Under the pieces are notes generated by a model. The model ran no database searches, was not told the origin of the DNA, and saw only the letters and a program-made list of their open reading frames with translations. Both the position numbers and the translations under genes were made by a program. 64,000 nucleotides of DNA, taken from positions 744,001 through 808,000 of the forward strand of contig CP179212.1 in the NCBI GenBank assembly GCA_051201675.1, in the 5' to 3' direction. The DNA comes from HTCC2207 sp002685195 (GTDB taxonomy: Bacteria > Pseudomonadota > Gammaproteobacteria > Pseudomonadales > Porticoccaceae). Every line of letters starts with the position of its first letter. Position 1 is the first letter of the stretch. This document shows positions 36,379 to 45,310 of the stretch, piece by piece.

Positions 36379-37401
36379 TTGACTTCACAGCCCTCCCTAT
36401 CTAGATGGCGACAATCAGCAACTATCGTCTTCACACTCTTTTTATCACTTGCATCCCAATCATGCAGTGTTGCAGAAACCTTTAGTAACTCTGATCCAGC
36501 TGCTGCTCCCAAGTCGTTTTCGGAGTTTATCAAATGGCGAATGACCAAAGATTCTCCCCCTGAAAGAGTTTCTATTGAACTTTCTAGTGATTGGGAAAAC
36601 CTAAAAGCTGACTCTGCTAACTATGCTGTTTGGATTGGTCATGCTACTTATTTGATCAATAATGGTGATTTAACGATTCTCACTGATCCTATTTTTTCGG
36701 AGCGGGCTTCCCCTGTTGGGTGGGCTGGTCCGGAGCGACTCATTCCTCCTGCCATACCCATAGAGCGTCTACCTCACATCGATGCAGTAGTTATTAGTCA
36801 TAATCACTATGACCACCTAGATCTGCCCAGCCTTAAAGCATTGCAGTTAACTAACCCAAATCTTGTTGTTTTGGTTCCCCAAGGGGACAAAGATTTGCTG
36901 GTAGGGGCGGGTTTAGACAATGTTACCGAGTTTAGATGGTGGCAAACCAAGCGTATTAAGCAAACGGACTTTACTTTCACTCCTGTGCAGCATTGGTCCG
37001 GGCGCGGCATTACAGGCAGAAATAGTAGCTGGTGGGGAGGATGGTATATTGAGAGTCCAAACTTATCCCTTTACCATGCAGGCGATACGGGTTACACAAA
37101 GGACTTTTTGGATACCAGGCAACGCTTGGGTGCCCCTGATTTTGCCTTTGTACCCATCGGTGCGTACAAGCCAAGATGGTTCATGAAGAATCAACATGTT
37201 GACCCTGCGGAAGCGATACAGGTAGCGTTGGATTTGGAGGCTTCAAAGTCATTTGGTATGCATTGGGGTACCTTTATTCTAACCGATGAAGCTATCGAGG
37301 AGCCCAGAGCTGTTCTGCTCCAAGAGCTTGAAAAACGAAACTTAGCCAATGACTTTCTTGTCGCACCAACACCTGGGGCTATAATCCCACTGACGAACTA
37401 A
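36379..37401 (+). CDS. Metallo-beta-lactamase-fold hydrolase (NAPE-PLD/RomA-like) lipoprotein
   Basis: A 340-residue protein. The TTG start at 36379 has AGGAG 6 bases upstream. A lipoprotein signal ends in SLASQSC, followed by Ser. Metal motifs are WIGHATYLI, SHNHYDHLDLPSL (HxHxDH), FTPVQHWSGRG, YHAGDTGYTKDF and MHWGTF. The order and spacing match the N-acyl-phosphatidylethanolamine phospholipase D-like branch, so an acyl-phospholipid or phosphodiester substrate is plausible. It lies 36 bases after the propeller lipoprotein gene and 16 bases before the serine hydrolase gene. Confidence 0.82.
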   Translation: MTSQPSLSRWRQSATIVFTLFLSLASQSCSVAETFSNSDPAAAPKSFSEFIKWRMTKDSPPERVSIELSSDWENLKADSANYAVWIGHATYLINNGDLTILTDPIFSERASPVGWAGPERLIPPAIPIERLPHIDAVVISHNHYDHLDLPSLKALQLTNPNLVVLVPQGDKDLLVGAGLDNVTEFRWWQTKRIKQTDFTFTPVQHWSGRGITGRNSSWWGGWYIESPNLSLYHAGDTGYTKDFLDTRQRLGAPDFAFVPIGAYKPRWFMKNQHVDPAEAIQVALDLEASKSFGMHWGTFILTDEAIEEPRAVLLQELEKRNLANDFLVAPTPGAIIPLTN

Positions 37402-37417
37402 AAGAGAGTTAAACCTC

Positions 37418-38629
37418 ATGCCTACCGAACTTGTTTCTGGATACTGCGATTCTAAATTTGAGAAAGTTGCCGAAGTCTTCAATCGGTCATTCGAGTCTGA
37501 ATTTGAGGTGGGTGCTTCGTTTGCTGTAGAGATTGAAGGTGAAATGGTGATTAACTTATGGGGTGGTCATCAAGATGCACAGAGATCACAGGCGTGGCAG
37601 GAGAATACTCTGGTTAATGTATTTTCTGTCACCAAAGGAGTCACTGCCATTTGTGCGGCACGATTGATTGAACAGGGCCGTTTAGATCTTGTGCAAAAAG
37701 TATCTCATTACTGGCCAGAGTATGGTTGCAATGGTAAAGAAAATACGACTGTTCTTGATCTACTGTGTCACAGAGCTGGCATGTTTGGTTTTCAGAACGG
37801 GGTTCCACTTAATCAATGGACTGATTGGCATCAATTTACTGGCCTGCTTGGCGCTCAAAAACCTTTCGCCCCACCGAATGCAATGCAGGGTTATCATGCC
37901 TTAACCTTTGGTTGGTTGGTGGGAGAGCTTATTAGACGTGTCGATGGACGGTCAGTTGGTCAGTACTTTAAAGAGGAACTGGCAGAACCCCTAGGGTTGG
38001 ATTTTGTAATCGGCATGGGTGATAAAGACATGGCGAGATGCGCAGATATGTTGATGCTCGGTAAGCTACCGACTATTGATCAATTTAAGGCACTTAGGTT
38101 CGTGCCTGACCTCTTTTTGTCCAAAGCGTTAAAGGACATGAAGCTAGCAGTTGTTAAAGATTTTAATTCAGTGGCTTTTGACCCTAATGCCATCAATGAT
38201 CCTGATGTTTCTAATACCAGAGAATGGAGGAGCGCAGAGATACCCGCTGCAAATGGACACGGGGTGGCGTCAAGTTTGGCAAAGCTATATGGAATTTTGA
38301 GTAATGGCGGTAGCAGGAATGGTATTGAGGTTTTGAAGGCTGAAACAGTAGAGTTACTTCGTAAAGTCCATTCTCATGGTCCTGATCTAGTGCTTTTTGG
38401 TTTGCCTTATCGGTTTGGGTTGGGTCATATGGTCAATGCACCCTTTACTCCAATAGGCCTAAACAAAAGCACCAGTATGTTTGGACATACTGGTATTGGA
38501 GGAGCAGTTGTTTTTGGGGACATGGACAAAAAGGTTGGTTTTTCTTACTTTAATAATCAACAACACAAGGACTTAAAACTCTACGAAACGTCCAATAAAT
38601 TAGCCAAAACACTTTATTCTCTGCTCTAG
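37418..38629 (+). CDS. Serine hydrolase, beta-lactamase/class VIII esterase family
   Basis: A 403-residue penicillin-binding-fold esterase. The SxxK motif is in NVFSVTKGVTAICAARLIEQ (Ser at about residue 70), the Tyr motif in GYHALTFGWLVGELI, and FGHTGIGGAVVFGD replaces the KTG box. There is no signal peptide, so it is likely cytoplasmic and an ester hydrolase rather than a beta-lactamase. It closes the plus-strand run that begins with the permease and meets the SRPBCC gene tail to tail. Confidence 0.85.
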   Translation: MPTELVSGYCDSKFEKVAEVFNRSFESEFEVGASFAVEIEGEMVINLWGGHQDAQRSQAWQENTLVNVFSVTKGVTAICAARLIEQGRLDLVQKVSHYWPEYGCNGKENTTVLDLLCHRAGMFGFQNGVPLNQWTDWHQFTGLLGAQKPFAPPNAMQGYHALTFGWLVGELIRRVDGRSVGQYFKEELAEPLGLDFVIGMGDKDMARCADMLMLGKLPTIDQFKALRFVPDLFLSKALKDMKLAVVKDFNSVAFDPNAINDPDVSNTREWRSAEIPAANGHGVASSLAKLYGILSNGGSRNGIEVLKAETVELLRKVHSHGPDLVLFGLPYRFGLGHMVNAPFTPIGLNKSTSMFGHTGIGGAVVFGDMDKKVGFSYFNNQQHKDLKLYETSNKLAKTLYSLL

Positions 38630-38654
38630 ATTCTTATTCTTTAAACCATGCAAT

Positions 38655-39050
38655 TTAAAGACGATTTTTAGCGAGAACACCTTCAAGCTGAGAGAGAGCA
38701 CCTTCCATGCTCTCTTTGACAAAAGCTTCCAATTCAATGGGTTCAATGATTGCTTCCCACGCTAACAATGAATGCTGCCCATCATCTAGAATTTCCATCT
38801 TGGCGTGATGGGACGTTAGAGCTCCAGGGGATTCAAAGCACGAATATTCAATTCGTCTTGCACTATTGTCATGCAGCAGGATTCTTTCTTTAATTGCTCC
38901 AGCGCCCGGTAAAATCAGAGACCTTACTTCTCCATCGAAGTCACAGCTTTTTACGCCAGGCACCCAGTCAACCCGATCCGGCTTGCCGAGGACAGCCCAT
39001 ACTTCCTCAGCTGAGAAATGAAGACTGTGGTTAAACTTAATAGTGATAAT
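38655..39050 (-). CDS. SRPBCC (START-like) domain protein, possible ATT start
   Basis: A lipid/ligand-binding START-like protein of about 131 residues. The usual fold elements are present: ITIKFNHSLHFSAEEVWAVL, GKPDRVDWVPGVKSCDFDG, the loop PGAGAIKERILLHD, and a long C-terminal helix (LEAFVKESMEGALSQLEGVL). No ATG, GTG or TTG occurs between an in-frame TAG and the first helix. The only family-length start is ATT at 39050, 3 bases after GAGAGGG. A GTG at 38963 would delete the first helix. ATT and its neighbours are conserved in the broken copy at 53250-53484. Confidence 0.7.
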   Translation of the reverse strand: MITIKFNHSLHFSAEEVWAVLGKPDRVDWVPGVKSCDFDGEVRSLILPGAGAIKERILLHDNSARRIEYSCFESPGALTSHHAKMEILDDGQHSLLAWEAIIEPIELEAFVKESMEGALSQLEGVLAKNRL

Positions 39051-39414
39051 AAACCCTCTCTTTTGTTTCTAACGCAAGCCTAAGTTTAAAGAGTCCTTGA
39101 CTTGAATAAAAGTGTGTAACGCGCTTTGGTACATTTAATTAAAGTTTACATTCGAGTGTAATCCAAAACCATACTCTTAAATACGACTAATAAGACAAGT
39201 TGTTATAGAAACCCTTTGCGGACACCACGCCAGATGATTCGGCAGAAAAGCAAAAGTGCCAATAATTGCTGCGAAACGCATGAATTTAATTCATGTTATG
39301 ATGAGATTTCATCAGTAATCATTTCTTGCGAGGAATATGGTTTTATGGTTTTATGGTCTTAACGTTAAGGATAAAAGATCTGAAATCGGCCGAACGCATT
39401 GCAGGGACTTTTTT
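39051..39414. other. Promoter region of the TonB/LacZ island with two dyads
   Basis: No gene. A perfect 17-bp palindrome CATGAATTTAATTCATG at 39279-39295 is followed directly by a 6-bp dyad TGATGA/TCATCA at 39299-39314. Both are 100-140 bases before the TonB receptor start. They are plausible operator sites for an island regulator. The part from 39051 to 39113 is shared with the repeat at 53250-53484. Confidence 0.5.
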
Positions 39415-41853
39415 ATGAGAGCTTTCACTCGCGAGTTTACCATCCAGCCACTAAGACGCGCTATTGCACTGGCTACAATATCATCTTTGGGAACCTTTAA
39501 TGCTTTATCTCAAGAGAGCATTGAGGAACCTGTGAACGAATCAGTTCGTCTTGAAGAGATCATTGTCACGGCAACAAAACGTGAAGAGAATATGCAGGAT
39601 CTTCCGCAATCAATTCAAGCTTTTGGGGCTGATGATATAAAAACCCTTGGCTTCAGTAATATGCGCGAATACAAAAAATCTATTCCGAGTCTGTCGACGG
39701 TTCAAAACTCACCTGGTCGTTCGGAAGTGGTATTTAGAGGTGTAAGCACTGGTAGTGGCGAGTGGCGCACCGATTCAGGTACCGCTGTATATCTTGGTGA
39801 TATTCCGATGACTTCAGCTACTCAGTCGGTTGACCCACGACTAGTTGATATTCAGCGTGTTGAGGCTTTGCCAGGTCCTCAAGGGACTCTCTTTGGCTCA
39901 AGTTCTCAGTCTGGAGCATTGCGGATAATTCCAAGCGCCCCCGACCACTCAAGCCTTTATGGCGAGATAAATACTGGTCTTTCCACTATCAAGGAAGGTG
40001 ACAAGAGTCATTATGTTGAAGCTTGGGTAAATATGCCCATTATTGAAGATAAATTGACCGTCAGAGCAGTAGTTTATGATTCGAAAGATGGCGGGTATAT
40101 TGATAACGTCTACGGAACTAATATTTTTTCTGATGATGACAACTCTGATGTTGTGGAAGAAGATTTTAATGAGTGGGATCAAAAGGGAGCTCGTGTTAGT
40201 GCTCTATGGTCTGTCAATGATTCGTGGGATGTGAATCTAATGGTCATGCAACAGGATCAGCACTCACAGGGTGATTGGCTGTCTGATCCGGGTGCGCCAG
40301 GGCTTGATGATTTAGAAATAGTTCGGTTTCATAAAGACGATCGCCGTGATAAGTGGTGGATTTCAGCACTTAATGTCACAGGTGACCTCGGTTTTGCTGA
40401 GCTATCACTCACTAGCAGTTATCTCGACCGTGAGATTACCTATGAGTTTGATGCGAACGTTGATGGGCAAATCCGTGCACAATCAGTAGCTACCTACGGC
40501 ACCTATATTTACTACAATGTCGTTTATGACACAGGATTTCAGCCGGAGATATCAGTCAATGATCAAACGGCGGAGCGTTTTACCCATGAACTTCGACTTA
40601 GTTCGGTAGGAGATTCGAGACTCAAATGGATGGTGGGGGCCTTCTATGAGCAAACTGAAGATTATTGGGATTATGTCTTTAGTCAAGTAGAGAATCTTGA
40701 CAGTACAGCTTTTGGCGCCTATTGGGGGCTGGCTTATGACACCTATTTTCCAAACACGGACGATTGGTACTCAGAAGAATATAGCGCCAAAACAACGCAA
40801 ACTGCTGTCTTTAGTGAAATGAGTTATGGTTTGACTGATAAGTTGACAGCAACAGTCGGAGCTCGATGGTTCGAATATGAGCGTGATAGATCGGAGTTTA
40901 AAGAGTGGCCGCGCGGTAACCCTTATGATACTGATATTTATGAGGGGGATGATAGCGATACATTATTTAAGTTTGCGGTAAATTACGATATCAGTGATGA
41001 TCAGATGGTGTATGCATTATACAGTGAAGGATTTCGTTTGGGGGGCGCTAATTCCAAGAAAAATCCTGCTTCTAGAATGCCCGATCGGTATGACAGTGAT
41101 AGCTTGATTAATAAAGAGGTTGGTCTCAAGAGCCAATGGTTAGATAATCGTTTGCAGCTCAATGCTTCTTTTTACTCAATGGAATGGGATGATATACAGA
41201 GGGGTATTACGGACCCGGATGATTGGTCTGCTAATGCGACCGTTAATATGGGGGATGCAGAATTATCAGGCGCCGAATTGAGTTTCACTTTTGTTGTGAA
41301 CGAGCGCTTAAGTCTTGATGCCACATATTCGACAAACGACTCAGAGCTTCAGAATGATTATTATTTGAGTGAGCTAATCTCCCTAAGCGACCCTGATAAT
41401 CAGGATTGGCTGTTGGGTGCAAATGGGCAAGAAATGGCTATTGCTCCTCCCTCTAAATGGTGGATAGGTATTGAATATAAAATTCCAGCCGTTATGGAAG
41501 GTGTAGATGGTTGGGTACGTTACGATCACTGGTGGCAAGAGGCAATGTATCATGATTGGTGGAGTGCTAGAGATGCTATGAACCCAGATCCAACGGTGAC
41601 TGGAACTAAGTTAATAAAAGATCAAGGGGAAGCGAACCTTCAGTTTGGGTTGTATGCTGAGGGTGACTGGAGTGCCACTCTGAGTATTTGGAACCTGTGG
41701 GATGACCGCAATGCCCAGTGGATCGCCAGTTGGTATGACGACAGTTTTGGTGAAAATGGTACTTGGCCAGATGTGAACCGTTATCTCAATATGCCGAACT
41801 ACAATCAGCCTCGTACTATAGAGATTAGTTTCACAAAGACCTTTGGTCAGTAA
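39415..41853 (+). CDS. TonB-dependent outer-membrane receptor of the lacZ island
   Basis: An 812-residue receptor. I start at the ATG at 39415 (MRAFTREFTIQPLRRAI), which has AGGGA upstream and begins a signal peptide; the longer reading adds 26 residues without signal character. The plug has RLEEIIVTATKREENMQDLP and VEALPGPQGTLFGSSSQSGA, where the usual LRGPQG is LPGPQG. It ends in TIEISFTKTFGQ, not the usual terminal Phe. Its closest relative in the window is the receptor at 57483-60119, which shares the GGYIDNVYGT, DLVEEDFN and YSEGFR-type blocks. The beta-galactosidase gene follows after a terminator. Confidence 0.9.
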   Translation: MRAFTREFTIQPLRRAIALATISSLGTFNALSQESIEEPVNESVRLEEIIVTATKREENMQDLPQSIQAFGADDIKTLGFSNMREYKKSIPSLSTVQNSPGRSEVVFRGVSTGSGEWRTDSGTAVYLGDIPMTSATQSVDPRLVDIQRVEALPGPQGTLFGSSSQSGALRIIPSAPDHSSLYGEINTGLSTIKEGDKSHYVEAWVNMPIIEDKLTVRAVVYDSKDGGYIDNVYGTNIFSDDDNSDVVEEDFNEWDQKGARVSALWSVNDSWDVNLMVMQQDQHSQGDWLSDPGAPGLDDLEIVRFHKDDRRDKWWISALNVTGDLGFAELSLTSSYLDREITYEFDANVDGQIRAQSVATYGTYIYYNVVYDTGFQPEISVNDQTAERFTHELRLSSVGDSRLKWMVGAFYEQTEDYWDYVFSQVENLDSTAFGAYWGLAYDTYFPNTDDWYSEEYSAKTTQTAVFSEMSYGLTDKLTATVGARWFEYERDRSEFKEWPRGNPYDTDIYEGDDSDTLFKFAVNYDISDDQMVYALYSEGFRLGGANSKKNPASRMPDRYDSDSLINKEVGLKSQWLDNRLQLNASFYSMEWDDIQRGITDPDDWSANATVNMGDAELSGAELSFTFVVNERLSLDATYSTNDSELQNDYYLSELISLSDPDNQDWLLGANGQEMAIAPPSKWWIGIEYKIPAVMEGVDGWVRYDHWWQEAMYHDWWSARDAMNPDPTVTGTKLIKDQGEANLQFGLYAEGDWSATLSIWNLWDDRNAQWIASWYDDSFGENGTWPDVNRYLNMPNYNQPRTIEISFTKTFGQ

Positions 41854-41921
41854 ATAGGCGAAGTCTAGGTGAGTTAAAGGCACTCTGGTATATCGTCAAC
41901 GCTTCTAGAGATAAGAGAATT

Positions 41922-41949
41922 AGGCTTCCTAGTATGGAGCCTTTTTTTT
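41922..41949 (+). terminator. Rho-independent terminator after the lacZ-island TonB receptor
   Basis: Stem AGGCT-CC/GG-AGCCT with one bulged T, followed by eight T. It separates the receptor from the beta-galactosidase. Confidence 0.8.
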
Positions 41950-42003
41950 ACCCATAATTTACTGAACACAGTTAGAATAGACCCTGCGAAAGGTAATAAT
42001 AAG

Positions 42004-45000
42004 ATGTTTAGACGGTACTTCTTCTTCCTATTTTTAATTCTTGGCTCATTAATGATAATGTCTTGTGATAATCCAGATAGTCAAAAAAGTTCTAATCCCC
42101 CTGCTTGGAATAATATTGCAATAATCCGTGAAAATGTCGAAATGCCGCGGGCTCATTTTATTGCTTACCCAACTATAGAGGGGGCGCTAGCAAACAACAC
42201 TGATCAAAATGAAAAGTATCTATCTTTAAATGGGCATTGGAAGTTCAATTATTCGGATGGCCCTGATACGCGCCCTGTGGCGTTCCATAACTTGGATTTT
42301 GATGTTTCAGCTTGGTCAAATATCGAGGTTCCGTCAAACTGGGAGCGTCAAGGTTTCGGGTATCCGATTTATGTAAATGTGCCTTATGCGTTCGAGATTG
42401 ATGAGCCGAATGTACCTGAAGACGAGAATCCTATTGGTTCCTATCGAAGAGATTTTGAGATTCCCTTGACTTGGGATGGCCAGTCAATATTCGTCAAGTT
42501 TGGTGCCGTCAGCTCAGCATTTTATCTATGGGTCAATGGTGAGTATGTTGGATATAGCGAGGGGAGTAAGACGCCTAGTGAATTCGATATTAGTAAGGTT
42601 GTAAAATCTGGGAAAAATACCATTGCGGTTGAGGTTTATCGATGGAGCACAGGCTCATATCTTGAGGATCAAGATTTTTGGTCATTATCAGGAATTCAGA
42701 GAGATGTGGAGGTGTATGCCAGACCTAAAATTCGAGTAAGAGATTATAGAGTTCAAGCTGGACTCGTTAACGATTTTAGAGACGGTGAATTAATTCTTGA
42801 TATAGACCTAGCATCTGAAGGGTCTGAATCAGTTAGTGCTGAAGTCGAGTTATATCGAGACACAGCCGTTATTTATCACGAAAAACAAGAAATAGCCGCC
42901 TTTCAGCCAAATGCAAACATTACTTTTTCTCAAATTGTTAGCAATGTCACTCCTTGGAGTGCTGAGAAACCAAATCTTTATCGATTATTGATAACTTTAA
43001 GAAATAAACAAGGCGATGTTGTCGAGGCAATTAGTCAATATGTAGGATTTAGGACCGTAATGATTAATGACGGTATTTTTCTGGTGAATGGAAAAAAAGT
43101 GAAGCTAAAGGGAGTAAATATCCACGAGCACCATGATCGGAAAGGGCATGTGATTGATGAGGCAACTATGATCAAGGATATTGAGCTCATGAAAGCGGCA
43201 AATATGAATGCCGTGCGAACTTCACACTATCCATTTCCTGAACGTTTTTATGAACTTACCGATTTGTACGGTTTGTATGTAGTTGATGAGGCCAATATCG
43301 AAAGTCACGGATACGGTTATGATCATTACAAGACATTAGGTAATAAACCTCGCTGGATGAGTCATCACCTTGATAGAACTAAGAGAATGTGGCATCGAGA
43401 TAAAAATTTTTCTTCGATTGTCATTTGGTCTTTGGGTAATGAGGCTGGAGATGGCGTCAACTTGGGTGCCACTTATGCTTGGTTAAAAAAGAAAGATAGC
43501 ACTAGACCAGTGCAGTACGAAACTGAAGGAGATATTAAACTAGTTGGAGAAAGACATTCTGACTTTCACTCCAGTATGTATTGGCGTCATTGGGATCTAG
43601 AAAAATATGCCGAGGAATATGGTGACCGTCCTTTCCTCTTAATTGAATATTCTCATGCTATGGGCAACAGTAACGGGAACTTGGAGGACTACTGGAGAGT
43701 TATTGAGAGTAATGACAATCTTACAGGTGGTTTCATATGGGATTGGGTCGATCAAGGTTTGTATGAGCAAGATGAAAGCGGTAACCCTTATTGGACATAT
43801 GGCGGTGACTATGGGCCAAAGGATGTTCCGTCAAGTGGCAATTTTTGTCTTAATGGAATTATATTTCCAGATCGAAAAGTGCAGCCTGCTTATTGGGAGG
43901 TCAAAAAAGTCTACCAACATGTAAAGTTCAAGCCACTCAGTCTAGAGCGAGGCCTAATTGAGATTGAAAATAACTATAACTTTACAGATCTTAATGAATT
44001 TTCACTAAATTGGGTGTTGACTGCAAATGGCCAAGAAATAAAGTCTGGAAATTTGGATCAACTGGCTATTAAGCCCGGAGCACATGGTGTTGTTCAGTTA
44101 GGGGATTTTTTCCCTTCTATGAAGCCAGGTGTTGACTACCACCTAGATTTAAGACTCGTTGGTTCAAGTGCACACGGTTTGCTGCCTATTAACCACGTTT
44201 ATGCTGAAGAGCAGTTTGAGTTATTTAATCCGTACCCACGGCCTCCTGTTGAGGTCAGGAGTGCAGAGGCACTCGCGGTAGTTGCAAGTGAAAGCTCTAT
44301 AGAGATCAAGTCGGATAACTTTACTGTGGTATTTGACCGTGAAAATGGATTGTTGTCAGAAATTGAAGTGGACGGGCGTTCAGTATTACTCTCGCCTCTC
44401 CAACCAAATTTATGGCGAGCCCCAACAGATAATGATTTTGGAAATTACATGCATGATTGGGGAAAGGTATGGTCTGATTCAATAGATAATCGAGTATTGG
44501 ATTCTCTGACTGTCACTAATCAGTCCAAGGAATCTGTAGAACTTTTAGCAAAATATCAATTCAAAAATTTGGATAACCAAACAATAGCTCTTTGGCAGTC
44601 AACCTTTGAGATATTTTCTGGAGGAGATATAAGAGTGCAAAACCATTTTACAAAAATGGCAGGCCAGCCTGAATTGCCGCGAGTTGGAATGAATATGCAG
44701 TTTGTGAAAAGTTTTGAGCAGGTTGAGTGGTTAGGGCGAGGTCCCTTCGAGAATTATCGCGATAGAAAGTCTGCGGCCAGGGTAGGGCGTTTCCAAAATA
44801 CGGTTGAGGATCACTACGTTCCCTACATCAGACCTCAAGAAAACGGTTATAAAACAGACACAAGATGGTTCTCTCTGCGGGAAGAAAACGGCGGTAGAGG
44901 GGTATATGTTGTCGCAGAGGATCGTATTGGTTTTAGCGTCCACCACAACGTTCAAGAGGATTTCATTCCGCGAGCGAAAATAGCGATAACTAGTGAAGAT

Positions 45001-45219
45001 GGCGACGGGGCTAGAGATAATCCTGATCGAGTAAATGTTCATATAAATGACATCAAGCCAAGAGACTTGGTGTCAGTTAATGTCGATTATGGTCAGATGG
45101 GTATTGGTGGGGATGATTCTTGGGGTAAAAAGACATTGCGAAAATATTCACTATCTGACGCTGAATATAGATATGACTTTTGGTTACGATTTGTAAAGTC
45201 TGGAGAAAAATTACGTTGA
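42004..45219 (+). CDS. LacZ-type beta-galactosidase (GH2), periplasmic lipoprotein
   Basis: A 1071-residue glycoside hydrolase of family 2. The lipoprotein signal ends LMIMSC (Cys21). The next residue is Asp, which by the E. coli Lol rule keeps it on the inner membrane facing the periplasm. LacZ domain blocks include SLNGHWKFNYSDGP, PSNWERQGFG and GVNIHEHHDRKG. The acid/base is Glu480 in SLGNEAGDG and the nucleophile Glu548 in LIEYSHAMGNS; FIWDWVDQGL follows. The C-terminal domain is complete (MGIGGDDSWG). Placement between a TonB receptor and an SSS symporter suggests stepwise import of a galactose-containing glycan. Confidence 0.92.
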   Translation: MFRRYFFFLFLILGSLMIMSCDNPDSQKSSNPPAWNNIAIIRENVEMPRAHFIAYPTIEGALANNTDQNEKYLSLNGHWKFNYSDGPDTRPVAFHNLDFDVSAWSNIEVPSNWERQGFGYPIYVNVPYAFEIDEPNVPEDENPIGSYRRDFEIPLTWDGQSIFVKFGAVSSAFYLWVNGEYVGYSEGSKTPSEFDISKVVKSGKNTIAVEVYRWSTGSYLEDQDFWSLSGIQRDVEVYARPKIRVRDYRVQAGLVNDFRDGELILDIDLASEGSESVSAEVELYRDTAVIYHEKQEIAAFQPNANITFSQIVSNVTPWSAEKPNLYRLLITLRNKQGDVVEAISQYVGFRTVMINDGIFLVNGKKVKLKGVNIHEHHDRKGHVIDEATMIKDIELMKAANMNAVRTSHYPFPERFYELTDLYGLYVVDEANIESHGYGYDHYKTLGNKPRWMSHHLDRTKRMWHRDKNFSSIVIWSLGNEAGDGVNLGATYAWLKKKDSTRPVQYETEGDIKLVGERHSDFHSSMYWRHWDLEKYAEEYGDRPFLLIEYSHAMGNSNGNLEDYWRVIESNDNLTGGFIWDWVDQGLYEQDESGNPYWTYGGDYGPKDVPSSGNFCLNGIIFPDRKVQPAYWEVKKVYQHVKFKPLSLERGLIEIENNYNFTDLNEFSLNWVLTANGQEIKSGNLDQLAIKPGAHGVVQLGDFFPSMKPGVDYHLDLRLVGSSAHGLLPINHVYAEEQFELFNPYPRPPVEVRSAEALAVVASESSIEIKSDNFTVVFDRENGLLSEIEVDGRSVLLSPLQPNLWRAPTDNDFGNYMHDWGKVWSDSIDNRVLDSLTVTNQSKESVELLAKYQFKNLDNQTIALWQSTFEIFSGGDIRVQNHFTKMAGQPELPRVGMNMQFVKSFEQVEWLGRGPFENYRDRKSAARVGRFQNTVEDHYVPYIRPQENGYKTDTRWFSLREENGGRGVYVVAEDRIGFSVHHNVQEDFIPRAKIAITSEDGDGARDNPDRVNVHINDIKPRDLVSVNVDYGQMGIGGDDSWGKKTLRKYSLSDAEYRYDFWLRFVKSGEKLR

Positions 45220-45310
45220 ATTTATACTCGTGATATTTTGTGATTTTACTTGTACAAGGTGAACACTATTTTTTTATGGGTTAAAGGCTAAGAGCAATAG
45301 GATAATAATT

